A DNA stretch of 33,494 nt, from positions 1 to 33,494 of the forward strand of contig UQEF01000024.1 of assembly GCA_900540045.1 (NCBI GenBank). The letters run 5' to 3'. Shown piece by piece: positions 7,690 through 14,888 of the stretch. The stretch comes from an uncultured Eubacteriales bacterium (GTDB taxonomy: Bacteria > Bacillota > Clostridia > Christensenellales > Aristaeellaceae). The position numbers and the translations under genes are program-made. Within the stretch, counting starts at the first letter, position 1; each line of letters starts with the position of its first letter. The notes under the pieces were generated by a model, which saw only the letters and a list, made by a program, of their open reading frames with translations, was not told the DNA's origin and did not search any database.

Positions 7690-8733
7690 ATGGCACGCAG
7701 ACGGTATATCCGGCGCGGCGCGAGCAAGGCGGACGGCGGCGCGTCCTGGATCAGCTACTCGGATATGATGGCGGCGCTGCTGCTGGTATTTGTGCTGGTT
7801 TTGTGCTACAGCGTGTATCAATATTTTCTGATGCTGGAAACCAAGACCGCCGAGCTGGACGAGCAGAGCGCGCTTTTGACCCAGCAGCAGGCTACGCTGG
7901 ATGAGCAGCGCGAGGAGCTTACAGCCCAGCAGGCCGCTCTGACCGACAAGCAGAATGAATTGACGGCCGCCCTGACACAGCTGGATGAGAAGGAAAGCCT
8001 CCTCAACGACCAGAGCCTGACGCTGGAGGAGCAGGAAAAGATCATTTTGGCTGCCCAGACTGCCTTGAGCCAAAAGGAAGAAGAACTGAACGCCGCGAAT
8101 CAGGAATTGACCAGCAAGCAACAGGAGCTGGCGGATGCCACCATTTTGCTGGGTCAGCAGCAGGACACGCTCAACGCCCAGCAGCAAAAGCTCGACGACC
8201 TGGTGGGTGTGCGTACGCAGATCGTGAGGGACCTCACTACTGCGCTCAGCCAGGCGGACCTCAAGGCCACGGTGGATGGCAACACCGGCGATATCATGCT
8301 GGAAAGCGCCGTATTTTTCGATGTGGCCAAGAGCAATATCAAGGACAGCGGACGTGCCCTGCTGGATGAGTTCATTCCCGTCTATCTGGGCGTGCTGCTG
8401 CAGCCCGAATATGTGGACTATCTCGGGGAAATCATCATTGAAGGGCATACCGACACGCAGGGTACCTACCTGGTTAACCTCGAATTGTCCCAGGAGCGCG
8501 CGCTCAGCGTGGCCACCTACTGCCTGCAAATGCCGACCCTGAGCGAGGAGCAGCTGGAAAAGCTGCGCGAAATCCTCACCGCCAAGGGACGCAGCTATTC
8601 CGATCCCATCTATAACGAGGACGGCACCATCAATATGGATGCATCCCGTCGCGTGGAATTCAAATTCCGTATGAAGGATTCGGAAATGATCGACGAAATT
8701 CGCAACATTCTGGGCTCTGGCGTCAATCAATAA
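7690..8733 (+). CDS. MotB/OmpA-family peptidoglycan-binding stator protein
   Basis: A 347-residue partner of the channel, 12 bases downstream. The N-terminus has SWISYSDMMAALLLVFVLVL, the MotB/ZorB-type membrane helix; Asp25 is the expected ion-binding residue. Residues 56-174 are seventeen uninterrupted heptads with Leu (once Ile) at the first position, a textbook coiled coil. Residues ~200-330 are an OmpA-like domain: FFDVAKSNI, then IEGHTDTQGTYLVNLELSQE and SRRVEFKF. Asp255 and Arg270 keep the 15-residue spacing of the two residues that bind diaminopimelate in OmpA family structures. The protein should sit in the membrane with its C-terminus gripping the wall. A GGAGAG site precedes the ATG. 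Confidence 0.9.
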   Translation: MARRRYIRRGASKADGGASWISYSDMMAALLLVFVLVLCYSVYQYFLMLETKTAELDEQSALLTQQQATLDEQREELTAQQAALTDKQNELTAALTQLDEKESLLNDQSLTLEEQEKIILAAQTALSQKEEELNAANQELTSKQQELADATILLGQQQDTLNAQQQKLDDLVGVRTQIVRDLTTALSQADLKATVDGNTGDIMLESAVFFDVAKSNIKDSGRALLDEFIPVYLGVLLQPEYVDYLGEIIIEGHTDTQGTYLVNLELSQERALSVATYCLQMPTLSEEQLEKLREILTAKGRSYSDPIYNEDGTINMDASRRVEFKFRMKDSEMIDEIRNILGSGVNQ

Positions 8734-8749
8734 GGAAGGACGGTGCAGC

Positions 8750-9244
8750 ATGCGCGGCCTGAAAATTGCGGCCATCGCCTCGGTTTCTCTGCTGGCGGTG
8801 ATGGTGCTGCTGGTGGGATACCTGTTTCTGACAGCTGAGGTGCGCGTGACCGGCGTTGAAGTGGTGGGCGTTTCGGCCGCCCAGGACCCGGCAGCCTTTG
8901 AGGCGCTGAAAAACGCCGTGGAGGAAGAAACCTTTCAGGGCACGCTATACCAAAAGCCGCTGGAATGGAAGGACCCTTCGGAGTATGTCTATCTGACTTA
9001 CACGCTTCGCATTCGAAATGACTGTCTCGTGCCCATCGACATGATCGAAGTGCAGGTGGTACCGCAGACGACAGACATCCTGCAAATAGGCGATCTGAGC
9101 GTCAAGTCGCTCGACGCCAAAAGCGAAGGGGACCTGACGGTACAGATTCTGGCCCCGAAGGATACCCACTCCGTGCGCGAGCTGATTGTGACCTATTATG
9201 TGTGGGGTGTCAGCTTCAATCTGAAAACCACTTATGGCATGTAG
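8750..9244 (+). CDS. Membrane-anchored protein of unknown function, third gene of the motor unit
   Basis: A 164-residue protein that I do not recognise. It has one N-terminal membrane helix (~5-28) and an outside domain of about 135 residues that looks beta-rich (EVRVTGVEVVGV; YVYLTYTLRIRNDC; MIEVQVVP; DLTVQILAP; RELIVTYYVWGVSF), reminiscent in spacing of small Ig-like or LEA-like folds, but no family motif is certain. It starts 16 bases after the OmpA-like gene behind GGAAGGA and is closed off by a terminator, so it is almost certainly co-transcribed and a candidate accessory part of the channel-stator complex. It is not a match to ZorC, ZorD or ZorE, which are larger cytoplasmic proteins. 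Confidence 0.75.
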   Translation: MRGLKIAAIASVSLLAVMVLLVGYLFLTAEVRVTGVEVVGVSAAQDPAAFEALKNAVEEETFQGTLYQKPLEWKDPSEYVYLTYTLRIRNDCLVPIDMIEVQVVPQTTDILQIGDLSVKSLDAKSEGDLTVQILAPKDTHSVRELIVTYYVWGVSFNLKTTYGM

Positions 9245-9257
9245 TGACGTATAAATG

Positions 9258-9298
9258 AAATCGCCCTGCGGCTCCTTTGAAGTGCCACAGGGCGATTT
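9258..9298. terminator. Bidirectional terminator between motor unit and nagA
   Basis: AAATCGCCCTG (9258-9268) pairs with CAGGGCGATTT (9288-9298), and further pairing is possible inside. A- and T-rich ends suit termination of the two converging transcripts. Confidence 0.82.
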
Positions 9299-9312
9299 GT
9301 TGTTGCACGCCG

Positions 9313-10428
9313 TTAACCGATGGTGCCGATGAACTGATAGTCCTTATCAAACCGGGCAAAGATCGCAGGAGCGCCCAGCTCGATTTCGCCCATTTCCTCA
9401 TTCTGGATCGACCGGGCGGGCGTGCGGGTGGTCATGAGGGCTGCGTCCTCGGGAGATGCGCCGAAGCGAATCAGATTCTGGAAGGCGCGAATCATGGTCA
9501 GCGTGCTGCCGGCCAACGTGCCGTCTGCCAGGCGCGCCGCGCCTTCCTTGACAAACACATCCTGGCCACCCAGCTGATATTTGCCGTCCGGCATACCGGC
9601 GGCTTCCATCGCGTCCGTGATCGCCACAGTGTGCTCCTTGCCTTTGCAGCGCATCAGAAGACGGACCACATCGGGATGCAGATGAATGCCGTCGCTGATG
9701 ACCTCGCAGTTGAGACGGTCATCTACCAGCGCTGCACCGGGCACGCCGGGCGCACGGTGGTTGAGGGGCGTTTGGGCATTGAAGGTGTGGGTTACATGCG
9801 TGGCGCCGTGATCGGCGGCAGCGTGTACAGTCTCCGCATCCGCGCTGGTGTGGCCGAGGCTGACGGTGATGCCGCTGTCCGTCAGGCGGCGAATGAAGTC
9901 CAGCGCTCCCTCCTTTTCAGGAGCCATGGTAATCATGCGCACGATGCTGGCGTACGGTCCTGCGTAGGCCACCCAGTTCTTTTCGTCAGGGAGCGCGAAA
10001 TATTGCTTCAGCTGAGCGCCGGCCTTGCTTTCCTGCAGGAAGGGCGCTTCCATGTGCGCGCCCAGCACGATGGCACCGTCCGGCTCCGGACGGTCCATCA
10101 CCGCCTTGATGCCCTTGAGCGCAGCCTGCGTATCTTCCGGGTTTGCACTCATGGTGGTGGGCAGGAATGCGGCCACGCCAAACTTTTTCAGCTCGCGGCT
10201 CATGTGGCGCACGGCTTCCTCGCCGTTCATGGTATCCTGTCCCATGAAGGCGTGGATATGTACATCCACAAAGCCGGGAAGGAGCAGATCGCCCTTGAGA
10301 TCGATGGTTTCCGAGCCTTCAACCATCAGGCCCTGACCGATCGCCGCGACTTTTCCCTCGCTGATGACAATGTCCGTGTTCTCGCGAAATTCTCCGTTGA
10401 TAAAGGCGTTTGCATTTCTGATAAGCAT
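9313..10428 (-). CDS. nagA: N-acetylglucosamine-6-phosphate deacetylase
   Basis: A 371-residue cytoplasmic amidohydrolase converting GlcNAc-6-phosphate to GlcN-6-phosphate and acetate. The TIM-barrel metal residues are visible: DVHIHAF (His57, His59), the HMEAPFL glutamate motif (usually HLEGPF), GHTSADAE, HTFNAQTPLNHR and the catalytic ITDAMEAAG aspartate. The start at 10428 is chosen because MLIRNANAFING is the normal opening and an AAGGAAGAG site precedes it; an upstream ATG at 10458 overlaps potD. It begins 26 bases after the potD stop with no terminator seen between, so it may be the last gene of the arsR-pot operon. That links amino-sugar recycling with polyamine uptake by position only. 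Confidence 0.93.
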   Translation of the reverse strand: MLIRNANAFINGEFRENTDIVISEGKVAAIGQGLMVEGSETIDLKGDLLLPGFVDVHIHAFMGQDTMNGEEAVRHMSRELKKFGVAAFLPTTMSANPEDTQAALKGIKAVMDRPEPDGAIVLGAHMEAPFLQESKAGAQLKQYFALPDEKNWVAYAGPYASIVRMITMAPEKEGALDFIRRLTDSGITVSLGHTSADAETVHAAADHGATHVTHTFNAQTPLNHRAPGVPGAALVDDRLNCEVISDGIHLHPDVVRLLMRCKGKEHTVAITDAMEAAGMPDGKYQLGGQDVFVKEGAARLADGTLAGSTLTMIRAFQNLIRFGASPEDAALMTTRTPARSIQNEEMGEIELGAPAIFARFDKDYQFIGTIG

Positions 10429-10454
10429 GGGACTCTTCCTTTCCGCAACGGTTC

Positions 10455-11489
10455 TCATTGGTTCTTAAAGGCGGTATAAATCTCCTGATAAACGGTTTCC
10501 GTCGCGCCTACATCCTCGATAAATTCAGCATCCGCGAGCAGCTCGGCGGGCACGTTCATCACGCTGGCCCCGCGGTAGGCATCGCTCAGATACTCCTGGG
10601 CCGCCTGATTGACGCACATATAGTACTGCATCTCAGCATTGTGGGCCGCCACTTCCGGACGCATCAGATAATCCAGGAACTGATGAGCGGCGTCCACATG
10701 CTTGGCGCCCGTGGGGATAACCAGACCGTCGATGCCGTAACCAAGCCCCTCCTTGGGATAGACCACCTTGAATTCCGGGTGATCCAGCTGGACCATGTAG
10801 ACGAAAGGCGTGAACATGAAGCCCACGCTGGCTTCTCCCGTGGTGACGGCGCTATAGGACTCCATATCGCCGAAGGTACGGATGTTGGGATAGAGCGGCA
10901 TCAGCTTCTCCTTCATCTGGGCCAGCACGTCGGGGTCCGTTTCGTTCATGCTCTTTCCCATGGTTTTGAGCGTGATGCCGCACAGCACACGGGCATTCTC
11001 CAGCACGGCTACGCTGTCGACCAGCGCCTCGTTCCACAGATCCTCATAGCCGGTGATCTCAAAGGGCACACGTTCGGGATCATAGATGATCAGCGGGCAG
11101 CCCGCCATGTAGGGAATCACGTATTCGTTGTCCGGGTCATAGGTCTGCGAGAGGAAGGCGGGGTCAAGGTTGCCGTAGTTGGACAGCTTGCTCTTGTCCA
11201 GCTTCTGAATCAGCCCCTGCTTGCGCAGAATGTCCAGCGAGTAGTCGCTGGAGATAATCAGGTCATAATCCGATCCGCCGCCCTCGGTCACCTTGAGCAG
11301 CATGCTGTCAATGGAGTCCATGGGGGACCAGATCACATCGATGCCGGTTTCTTCCTCAAAGGCGGCAAGGGTATCGCTGTCCACGTAACCCTCCCAGCTG
11401 AGAATGTTGAGCACTTTTTCCTCCTCCGCGAGGGCGAAGGTTGGAATGACCATCAGCGCACAAAGCATGAGAGCAACCAGTTTTTTCAT
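10455..11489 (-). CDS. potD: Spermidine/putrescine-binding protein PotD
   Basis: A 344-residue extracellular solute-binding protein of the polyamine ABC importer. The signal peptide (MKKLVALMLCALMVIPTFALA) is followed directly by EEEKVLNILSWEGYVDSDTL, the typical first strand of PotD/PotF proteins. ATGIDV-like (EETGIDVIWSP) and SDYDLIISSDYSLD segments also fit the family. Unlike most Gram-positive binding proteins it shows an ALA cleavage site and no lipobox cysteine after the hydrophobic core, so it may be secreted rather than lipid-anchored. AAAGGAG lies before the ATG. About 99 bases separate it from potC, a gap that could allow separate control of its level. Confidence 0.93.
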   Translation of the reverse strand: MKKLVALMLCALMVIPTFALAEEEKVLNILSWEGYVDSDTLAAFEEETGIDVIWSPMDSIDSMLLKVTEGGGSDYDLIISSDYSLDILRKQGLIQKLDKSKLSNYGNLDPAFLSQTYDPDNEYVIPYMAGCPLIIYDPERVPFEITGYEDLWNEALVDSVAVLENARVLCGITLKTMGKSMNETDPDVLAQMKEKLMPLYPNIRTFGDMESYSAVTTGEASVGFMFTPFVYMVQLDHPEFKVVYPKEGLGYGIDGLVIPTGAKHVDAAHQFLDYLMRPEVAAHNAEMQYYMCVNQAAQEYLSDAYRGASVMNVPAELLADAEFIEDVGATETVYQEIYTAFKNQ

Positions 11490-11588
11490 TATGCCATTTC
11501 TCCTTTCCGGGGTTTGGTACCTGATTGAATCCTTCTTTTCTCTATGCCGGTCGCAGCGCAGGGCATGCGATAGACATCCTCTTTTTCT

Positions 11589-12422
11589 TTACGCGGCGTG
11601 GACCTGACGTTCCATTCTCCGCTGGCGCGCGGCACGCACGGAAGACAGATAACGGCTAAGGGCCACGGCGATAAACACCACGCCCATAATGAGCGTACAC
11701 AGCGCGTTCACCTGCGGCGAAACGCCCACCTTCACGCTGGAGTAGATCTTGATGGGCAATGTGCCCTCGCCCGCGCCATAGACGAAGAAACTGATGACGA
11801 AATCATCCAGCGACATGGCCAGGGCGAGAAACGCGCCGCTCAGGATGGCGGGACGGCACAGCGGCAGCGTGATATCACGCACTACGCGCGCGGGACTGGC
11901 ACCCAGGTCGCGCGCTGCGTCAAGGAGGGCAGGGTCCATCCCGACCAGCCGGCTTTTGACATTCAGGAATACATAGGGGATGCAGAAGGTGACGTGCGCC
12001 AGCACCAGGCGCAGGTCGTTTCCCCGGATGCCCATGGCGTTGAATACCACCATAAAAGCCAGGCCCAGGATGATTTCCGGGATCATGATCGGCAGGGACA
12101 TCAGCGATTCCATGGCCGTATCCAGGCGAGAGTGCCGGCCGCCGGCACGATTGGCCATGCCGATAGCTCCCAGCGTACCGATTACGCAGGAGATCACCAC
12201 GGCCCACAGCGCCACCCGCACGCTGAGCAAAAGCGCGTCGCCAAACCCGCTCCGGTTTTCAAAGAGCTTGCCGTACCACGCCGTGGTCCAGCCTGTAAAG
12301 TCAATGGGGATGCGGGCCGTATTGGCGTTGAACGAGTAGACCACCACCACCGCGATAGGCAGGTACATGATGACCAGCACCAGTCCGATAAACAGCAGGG
12401 AACCGATCGAGTGTTTTTTCAT
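11589..12422 (-). CDS. potC: Polyamine ABC transporter permease PotC
   Basis: A 277-residue permease with about six membrane spans. The N-terminal helix (LLFIGLVLVIMYLPIAVVVVYSFN) is characteristic of PotC, and the EAA loop that docks on the ATPase is DAARDLGASPARVVRDITLPL in the second half. It lies 9 bases after potB. The C-terminus is basic (RQRRMERQ). Length and features are normal. Confidence 0.94.
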   Translation of the reverse strand: MKKHSIGSLLFIGLVLVIMYLPIAVVVVYSFNANTARIPIDFTGWTTAWYGKLFENRSGFGDALLLSVRVALWAVVISCVIGTLGAIGMANRAGGRHSRLDTAMESLMSLPIMIPEIILGLAFMVVFNAMGIRGNDLRLVLAHVTFCIPYVFLNVKSRLVGMDPALLDAARDLGASPARVVRDITLPLCRPAILSGAFLALAMSLDDFVISFFVYGAGEGTLPIKIYSSVKVGVSPQVNALCTLIMGVVFIAVALSRYLSSVRAARQRRMERQVHAA

Positions 12423-12431
12423 AGCTCCCTC

Positions 12432-13295
12432 CTAAAACATGCTCATATCGCCTGTGCCGCCCACTTTGCGGTATACGGCGATCACCGCGCCGGTCACGGC
12501 CAGCAGCAGCACGCTCAGCGCCGCCGCCATGGGCAGGTCGCGGCTGTTGATGAGCTGCTGAATCAGCCCGCCCGCCAGCACGCTTTTGGAGCCGCCGAGC
12601 AGGTCGTTGAGGAAGAACAGGCCCATCGACGGGATAAAGACCAGCACGCAGCCTGCCATCAGGCCTGGCAGGGTCAGGGGCACGGTGACGGTGAAAAAGG
12701 CATGCAGGGGGCTTGCGCCCAAATCACGCGCGGCTTCTACCACAGAAAAATCCAGCTTATCCACCGTGGTGAAGGTGGGCAGGATCATGAAGGGGATCAG
12801 CGCATAGACCATCCCCAACAGCACCGCGCCATCCGTATAGAGCAGTTTGAGCGGCTCCTGGATCAGCCCCAGATTCATCAGCACGGTATTGATAGGACCG
12901 TTGCCCATGAGCAATATGCGCCAGCCGTAGATGCGAATGAGCGCGTTGGTCCAGAACGGCACGATGATCAACAGCATCACCACCGACCGCGCCACCGGCG
13001 ACAGCCGCGCCATCAGGTAGCCGAAGGGATACCCCACCACGATGCAGATGGCCGTGGTCAGTGCCGCCAGCTTCAGGCTTTGCAAAAGGACCTTGACATA
13101 GTCCGGGGAAGCCAGGCGCGCATAATTGCTCAGCGTGACTTCTCCCGTTACGCCCATGATCTCGCCCCGGCTGAGGAAACTCAGACCGATGACATAGAGC
13201 AGCGCCACGAACACGAACACGATGCTCCACAGATACATGGGCAGCTTGAGCAGTCTCGAAAAGCGCAGGTCCTGCTTCTGGGAGGCATCCATCAT
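12432..13295 (-). CDS. potB: Polyamine ABC transporter permease PotB
   Basis: A 287-residue permease with about six spans and the EAA motif EAARDLGASPLHAFFTVTVPL. PFWTNALIRIYGWRILL is typical of PotB. The ATG at 13295 overlaps the potA stop in an ATGA, with AAGGAGG (13300-13306) upstream; an adjacent ATG at 13292 has a better spacing to that site and may be used instead. An ATG at 13316 lies inside potA and is not used. It pairs with PotC to form the channel. Confidence 0.94.
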   Translation of the reverse strand: MMDASQKQDLRFSRLLKLPMYLWSIVFVFVALLYVIGLSFLSRGEIMGVTGEVTLSNYARLASPDYVKVLLQSLKLAALTTAICIVVGYPFGYLMARLSPVARSVVMLLIIVPFWTNALIRIYGWRILLMGNGPINTVLMNLGLIQEPLKLLYTDGAVLLGMVYALIPFMILPTFTTVDKLDFSVVEAARDLGASPLHAFFTVTVPLTLPGLMAGCVLVFIPSMGLFFLNDLLGGSKSVLAGGLIQQLINSRDLPMAAALSVLLLAVTGAVIAVYRKVGGTGDMSMF

Positions 13296-14386
13296 ACCGC
13301 CTCCTTGGGAGCGCACGGCACGAGCGGCGCATGCCGCTGATTCCAGCCTACGTACACCTCGCTGCCTACGGGAAAGCTGTCCAGCTCGGCGGACTGGGTG
13401 ACGGCGTTGAGCAGCAGCGCGTCCTTAAGGGCGATCTGCGTATGCTGCATCCCGCCCACATACTCCTTGCTGCGAATGATGCCCTTGAGCGCCATCCGGT
13501 GCTGCGGCTCGCGGCCATAGCGGATGCGCTGGGGACGCAGGCACAGTGCTGCGCGCTCGCCCACGGCGGGCGAAAAGAAGTCGTTTGGCAGTGCGGGGAG
13601 CGACACGCCGTTTACCTCCAGCGTAAGGCCCTCCGGTGTTACGGACGTGACCGTACCCAGCAGCAGGTTGTTCTGCCCGATAAAATCCGCTGCGAACAGT
13701 GTGCGCGGGTGTTCGTAGATCTCCTCCGGGGTACCGATTTGCTCGATGTGGCCGGCGTTGAGAATCACGATGCGGGAGGACATGTTGAGCGCCTCCTCCT
13801 GATCGTGCGTTATGTAGACGAAGGTGATGCCCAGCTTCTGCTGCAGGCTTTTGAGCTCCTGCTGCATCTCCTGTCGCAGCTTGAGATCCAGCGCGCCCAG
13901 CGGCTCATCCAGCAAAAGCACCTTGGGCTGGAGCACCACCGCCCGTGCGATGGCTACGCGCTGCCGCTGACCGCCGGAAAGCTGGGAAGGCATGCGCCGC
14001 TCAAAGCCGGCCAGACGGACCAGCGAAAGCGCCGCCATCACCCGCTCCTTCTGCTCGCTTTTGCTGATGCCCAGCACTTTCAGGCCATAGGCGATGTTCT
14101 GAAATACGGTCATGTGGGGAAACAGCGCATAGTTTTGGAACACTGTATTCACGGGTCGCTTTTCGGGCGGCAGCCCCGTTACATCCGTCCCGTCGATCAA
14201 AACGCGGCCGGCCGTGGGGCGCTCCAACCCCGCAATGATGCGAAGCGTGGTTGTCTTTCCGCATCCACTGGGCCCCAGCAGCGTCAAAAATTCACCCGGA
14301 TACACATCAAGGCTCAGTCCGCTCAGCACCAGGCCCTCGCCATAATCCTTGCACAGTCCCTCCAGGCGCAAAATGGGTTCAGCCAT
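13292..14386 (-). CDS. potA: Polyamine ABC transporter ATPase PotA
   Basis: A 364-residue ATPase with all ABC motifs: Walker A GPSGCGKTT (38-46), Q-loop FQNYALFP, signature LSGGQ (136-140), Walker B VLLLDEP (156-162) and switch ITHDQEEA. A C-terminal TOBE domain (ERAALCLRPQRIRYG) is present, as usual for PotA. The start at 14386 gives the normal opening PILRLEGLCKDY and has GGGAGA upstream. It lies inside the last codons of the arsR-type gene (8-base overlap), so the two are coupled. Confidence 0.95.
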   Translation of the reverse strand: MAEPILRLEGLCKDYGEGLVLSGLSLDVYPGEFLTLLGPSGCGKTTTLRIIAGLERPTAGRVLIDGTDVTGLPPEKRPVNTVFQNYALFPHMTVFQNIAYGLKVLGISKSEQKERVMAALSLVRLAGFERRMPSQLSGGQRQRVAIARAVVLQPKVLLLDEPLGALDLKLRQEMQQELKSLQQKLGITFVYITHDQEEALNMSSRIVILNAGHIEQIGTPEEIYEHPRTLFAADFIGQNNLLLGTVTSVTPEGLTLEVNGVSLPALPNDFFSPAVGERAALCLRPQRIRYGREPQHRMALKGIIRSKEYVGGMQHTQIALKDALLLNAVTQSAELDSFPVGSEVYVGWNQRHAPLVPCAPKEAV

Positions 14387-14684
14387 CGGCTTTCTCTCCC
14401 TTCTTTTTTGCAGCAGCGCACAGCACATCCAGCAGTGCGCGGACATGGGGCCAGATATCTCGGTTGACGCTGTAGATCACGGCGCAGCCCTCCTTGCGGG
14501 ACATCACCAGCTGCGCGTCTACCAGCTGCTTCATATGATAGCTGATGGTTGGCTGAGAAAAGCAAAACGCGCGGGTGATCTCGCAACCATTGAGATCCGC
14601 CTGGGAGAGCATGCTTAAGATACTCAGCCGCGTTTCGTCGCAAAGCAGTTTCAAAATGGGAATGGACGCCTTGAAACAGTCCAT
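14379..14684 (-). CDS. ArsR-family HTH transcriptional regulator
   Basis: A 101-residue winged-helix repressor. LLCDETRLSILSMLSQADL is the ArsR opening, CEITRAFCFSQPTISYHMKQL is the recognition helix-turn-helix, and VMSRKEGCAVIYSVN is the wing. Three cysteines (CDE, GCE, FCF) lie near positions used for metal sensing in relatives, but the exact ELCVCD motif is absent, so the ligand is unclear. The start at 14684 follows GAGGAGGTG. It is the first gene of the arsR-potABCD(-nagA) operon and overlaps potA. An inverted repeat sits on its predicted start point (14710-14731), suggesting autoregulation and control of the transporter. Confidence 0.88.
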   Translation of the reverse strand: MDCFKASIPILKLLCDETRLSILSMLSQADLNGCEITRAFCFSQPTISYHMKQLVDAQLVMSRKEGCAVIYSVNRDIWPHVRALLDVLCAAAKKKGEKADG

Positions 14685-14709
14685 GGGACACCTCCTCGTC
14701 CAAGGCATT

Positions 14710-14731
14710 GATATAGATTCCCTTCTATATC
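14710..14731. promoter_or_regulatory. Candidate ArsR operator
   Basis: GATATAGA (14710-14717) and TCTATATC (14724-14731) form perfect 8-base arms with a 6-base spacer, covering the expected transcription start of the arsR-pot operon. A further TATATC half-site lies at 14742-14747 inside the -10 region. ArsR-family repressors bind such AT-rich inverted repeats over their own promoters. Arms of this size also arise by chance; position is the main support. Confidence 0.55.
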
Positions 14732-14737
14732 GAAGAC

Positions 14738-14766
14738 ATTTTATATCACTTCCATGCTTCTGTCAA
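14738..14766 (-). promoter_or_regulatory. Promoter of the arsR-pot operon
   Basis: On the minus strand a consensus -35 TTGACA (14766-14761) and TAAAAT (14743-14738) are separated by 17 bases; TATAAA two bases earlier is an alternative -10. Confidence 0.75.
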
Positions 14767-14826
14767 TATGCTTTGAATGGCCGTTTTCGCCAGACGGGAT
14801 GGGCGGCGCGGGGTGCGCATTTCCCC

Positions 14827-14855
14827 GTGACAGCCCGTAAGAAACATGCTATAAT
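14827..14855 (+). promoter_or_regulatory. Promoter of the TraX-like gene
   Basis: GTGACA (14827-14832), 17 bases, then consensus TATAAT (14850-14855), about 33 bases before the ATG at 14889. Confidence 0.7.
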
Positions 14856-14888
14856 GGAAAAACCGCACCGAAAGGAGGTATGCGAGCC

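Noticed and set aside
6463..9244. A complete Zorya defence system
   Set aside because: Only ZorA/ZorB-like proteins are present. No ZorC, ZorD helicase or ZorE nuclease lies nearby, and the surroundings are housekeeping genes rather than a defence island.
11598..13340. A 580-codon plus-strand open frame across the pot genes
   Set aside because: The product is a run of His, Arg, Gln and Asp typical of antisense reading of permease genes; no domain or start signal supports it.
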